Assembly (NCBI GenBank): GCA_037045045.1
Contig: JBAOHL010000007.1
Span: 344,286 to 408,285, forward strand
Source: Phosphoribacter sp037045045
GTDB lineage: Bacteria > Actinomycetota > Actinomycetes > Actinomycetales > Dermatophilaceae
DNA length: 64,000 nucleotides
Reading direction: 5' to 3'
Positions within the stretch are counted from its first letter, which is position 1. The number at the start of each line of letters is the position of its first letter. Below are positions 61,289 through 64,000 of the stretch, one piece after another. Both the position numbers and the translations under genes were made by a program. A model generated the notes under the pieces. The model was not told the DNA's origin and did not search any database. It saw nothing but the letters and a program-made list of their open reading frames with translations.

Positions 61289-62987
61289 CACATTGTGACC
61301 AGGCAGGCGGCCGGCAGGTCGAACCACCGCAGCCCGTCGAAGTCCGCAGAGACGGCGCCCTGCTCGTGGCCGGTTCCGCCGGCCTCGTCGAGGATGCGGC
61401 GGGCCTCCTCGAGGTATGCCGCGAGCTCGCATTCCGGGGCGCGCGCGGTGTGCGCCGGGTACGTGAAGGTGCCGTCGACGGCATACCGGACGTCGGTGAG
61501 CCGCAGCGGCGGCTCGACCGGCCCCGCCCGGTGCCGCCACAGTCCGGTCGCCGCGTCGAAGTGGTAATCCGGCAGCAGGCGCCAGCCCTCGCGAGCGACG
61601 AGGCGCACCGCCTCGATGAGGTAGTCGAGGACGGCGTCGCTGACGAAGTAGTTGACGTTGACGCGCACCCACCCGGGTTTGATGCCTTCGCAGCCGTGGG
61701 CGATCTCGCGTTCGAACTCGTGAGAGGTGGCCAGGTCGATCCCCAGCAGGGCATGGCCGTAGGGGCCGGCGCACGAGCACCCACCGCGGGCCTGGATCCC
61801 GAACAGGTCGTTGAGCAGGGCGACGACGAAGTTGTGGTGCAGGTAGCGGCCCGAGGGGGACCGGACGACGAACGACACGATGGACAGCCGGCGGGCGGCC
61901 AGGTTGCCGAGGATTTCCATGCTCGGCTCGGCCTGCCAGGCTTGCAGGGCCCGGTTGAGCAGCCGTTCCTCCTGGGCTCGGATGACCTCGACCCCGACGG
62001 CCTGTTTGAGCTGGAAGACCAGCCCAGCACGGATCGACTCGATGATCGCCGGGGTGCCGCCCTCTTCGCGGTGGGCGGGGTCGGTGAGATAGCGGTGCTC
62101 GGTGGGGTTGACGTAGGCCACGGTGCCCCCGCCCGGCACGTCGGGCACCCGATTCGTCAGCAGCTCGCGGCGCACGACGAGGACCCCGGGGGTGGACGGT
62201 CCGCCGATGAACTTGTGCGGGGAGAGGAACACCGCGTCGAGGTATGCCGCCGACTCGCCCTTCGTCGCCGACCCACCCGGACCGTAGATCGGCGATGTCG
62301 ACGTACGGGCCGGCCGCCGCGTAGTCCCAGAACGACAGGGCGCCGTGGTCGTGCAGCACGGTCGCGACCGCAGACACGTCGGTGACGATGCCGGTGACGT
62401 TGCTCGCGGCCGAGAAGGAGCCGATCTTCAGGGGGCGCTCGGCATACTGGCGCAGCCTGTCCTCGAGCACGGCGAGGTCGACGTGGCCGTCGCCGTCCTG
62501 GGGGATCACGACGACGTCGGCGATGGTCTCGCGCCAGGACACCTCGTTGGAATGGTGCTCGAACGGTCCGATGAAGACGACGGGACGTTGGGCTTCGGGG
62601 ATGTGTGCGACGAGGTGGTGGGTGTCCTCGAGGGCGCTGGGGATGCGCAGACCGAGGATGCCGATGAGCTTGTCGATCGCGCCGGTACAGCCCGAACCGG
62701 CGAAGATGACGACGGTGTCCTCGTCGCCGCCGACGGCGTCGCGGATGATCGCCCGGGCGTCCTCGCGCAGTCGGGTGGTCTGCAGGCCGGTGCCGGAGGA
62801 CTCGGTGTGGGTGTTGGCGTATCGGGGCAGGACCTCGGAGCGGATGAAATCCTCGATGAAGCTCAGGGCGCGACCGGATGGCCGTGTAATCGGCGTAGGT
62901 GACTCGGCGCGGCCCGTAGGGGCCGTCGAGGACCTGGTCGTCACCGACGACGCTGTCCCGGATCCGGCGTACTAGCGGGGTCTCCAT
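61288..62987 (-). pseudogene. Class V aminotransferase (cysteine desulfurase-like), two frameshifts
   Basis: PLP-dependent enzyme read in three frames. Residues METPLVRRIR to ADYTA are in the first frame; an extra base near 62879 moves to SGRALSFIEDFI and onward to WDYAAAGPYVDIAD; a second shift near 62290 moves to YGPGGSATKG and FLSPHKFIGG (PLP-lysine segment), then to the normal end. All core motifs are present across frames, so decay is very recent or these are indel errors. TATCCT lies 6 nt before ATG 62987, supporting that start. Confidence 0.85.
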
Positions 62988-63072
62988 CGGCCCAGGATAG
63001 GTCGACGTTTGCCCTTGGGCGATGGTGATAACCGGGCGTTATGTCCTGCCCGGCGGGCCGACAACGTCTCGC

Positions 63073-64000
63073 CTAGTGCCGACGACGTGTGCCGCCCTCG
63101 GCGCCACCGGCGTCCTTGTCTTCCTCGCCGCCCGCGCCCTCGGCCCCAGCACCCTCGCTGCCGTCCGCGATCTGCGGGATGGCGAGGGTGGCCAGCAGGC
63201 CGAGCGCCAACGCCCCGGCGGCCAGACCGGTGGTGCGCCGGCTGGCGTCGATCATCGCCTCACGGGCCGCCTGGGCGGCCGAGGCGGTCTGCGCCGAGCG
63301 CTCCAATGCCGGTATGCCGGCTCCGGCCGATCCGCGGACGAGCTCGACGACCCGCTCGCGGGCCGCGACCGGCATACCCGCTGCGGTGAGTCGTTCCTCG
63401 GTACCCGAACCGAGGCTCGTGACGAGCAAGGTGCCCAGGACGGCGATCCCCAGGGCCGAACCGAGCTGCCGGATCGTGCTCTGCAGCCCGGAAGCTTCGC
63501 CGCCCTGGGTGTGGGGGACCTGGGCGAGGATGACCGCGGACAGCTGGGCGGTCGCCATGCCGACGCCCACGCCGTACACGGCGAGCCAGGCGCCCACGAC
63601 CCAGCCCGCGACGGTCAGCGAGATCGTCCAGGCCAAGCCCGCGACGGCGATGGTCTCCAGGGCGAGGCCGAGGCGTACGACGGCGCGCTGGCCGAACCGC
63701 TGGGTCAGGGCGTGGGTCATGCCGGAGGAGAGGAAGGCGCCGATGGCCAGGCACACGAGCAGCCAACCGGCCCCGAGAGCGGAGTAGCCGAGGGTCCCCT
63801 CCAAGAGCAGCGGGAGGGTGAACATCAGCCCGAACTCCCCGAACGCGACGATGGCCGCGGCGACGATGCCAAAGCGCAGGGTGGGCAGCCCGAACAGGCT
63901 CAGGTCCATGAGCCCGGACCCGCCTCGGCGCTCGATCTGGGTCTCCCGCCACAGGAACGCGGCGAGAGCCAGGACGCCGACGGCCACCGCGACGGGGACT
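63073..64000 (-). CDS. DHA2-type MFS multidrug exporter, C-terminal part (cut by window edge)
   Basis: About 309 residues visible, reading through to the edge, with the start outside. Five to seven hydrophobic helices (IVAAAIVAFGEFGLMFTLPL, AGWLLVCLAIGAFLSSG, LTVAGWVVGAWLAVYGVGVG and others) and the VPHTQGGEASGLQSTIRQLGSALG loop typical of the 14-helix EmrB/QacA group. A long periplasmic loop near the C terminus and an acidic Gly-rich tail follow. Confidence 0.88.
   Translation of the reverse strand, partial: VPVAVAVGVLALAAFLWRETQIERRGGSGLMDLSLFGLPTLRFGIVAAAIVAFGEFGLMFTLPLLLEGTLGYSALGAGWLLVCLAIGAFLSSGMTHALTQRFGQRAVVRLGLALETIAVAGLAWTISLTVAGWVVGAWLAVYGVGVGMATAQLSAVILAQVPHTQGGEASGLQSTIRQLGSALGIAVLGTLLVTSLGSGTEERLTAAGMPVAARERVVELVRGSAGAGIPALERSAQTASAAQAAREAMIDASRRTTGLAAGALALGLLATLAIPQIADGSEGAGAEGAGGEEDKDAGGAEGGTRRRH

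Noticed and set aside
60320..62944. A single 874-aa aminotransferase-hydrolase fusion
   Set aside because: Its middle ~330 residues are out-of-frame Arg/Pro-rich sequence; the true aminotransferase continues in another frame and the hydrolase has its own coupled ATG.

Overview
The window is about 72% G+C, uses GTG starts often, codes on both strands with little spacing, and carries mycothiol-era actinobacterial families (AdnAB, WhiB7, mycoredoxin, UvrD2, DUF3107, UPF0182). It is a chromosomal segment of an actinobacterium. The style, including constant use of the heptamer GTATGCC/GGCATAC, suggests an Intrasporangiaceae-like member of the Micrococcales; that assignment is inference.

Layout. 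1-2090 (minus) is the glycerol operon glpK-glpD, with glpD cut by the window edge. 2091-2657 is a repeat-rich intergenic region, followed by an AbiEi/DUF559-type protein, a PHP phosphoesterase, a RecB-like Fe-S nuclease and a ParA-like ATPase. From the DEAD-box helicase (6999-8735) to the UPF0182 gene (42823-45837) the window follows the backbone I recall from Mycobacterium tuberculosis Rv3213c-Rv3193c: helicase, ferritin-like protein, DUF3107, TetR, MoeZ, alkyltransferase-like protein, AdnA-AdnB, NudC, mycoredoxin, UvrD2, WhiB7, ABC1 kinase plus TOMM-like partner, DUF2342 metalloprotease, Lon-like PDZ protease, UPF0182. Lineage-specific insertions sit in it: an ArsR-SRPBCC-TIGR03086 operon, a phosphotransferase-like gene, PPK2, a 1.1-kb nested repeat array (23595-24690), an HhH-GPD protein with an unrecognised 489-aa Rossmann-like partner, a crotonase, a YgjP-like peptidase, YwiC, Nudix, an SDR and MoaE.

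46007-46080 is initiator tRNA-fMet with its own promoter and terminator-like hairpin. Beyond it lie a deacetylase lipoprotein and alanine dehydrogenase (minus), a five-gene oligopeptide ABC importer operon ending in a P1/DmpA-type aminopeptidase (plus), a DUF222-HNH gene of deviant composition, malQ, a YciI-like protein, an alpha/beta hydrolase, a class V aminotransferase with two frameshifts, and the end of a DHA2-type MFS exporter.

How the genes connect. DNA repair is concentrated here (AdnAB, ATL, UvrD2, HhH-GPD, RecB-like nuclease). whiB7 has an autoregulated-looking promoter, a 76-codon leader ORF and a strong hairpin, the architecture expected for ribosome-sensing attenuation of antibiotic-resistance control. 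Many start codons lie 6 nt after a TANNNT box, indicating leaderless transcripts.

I did not find a large new multi-gene defence or biosynthetic system. The strongest unexplained signals are the over-represented GTATGCC heptamer, the nested hairpin repeat array, the whiB7 leader, and the conserved ABC1-kinase/TOMM-like pair without a YcaO or precursor.
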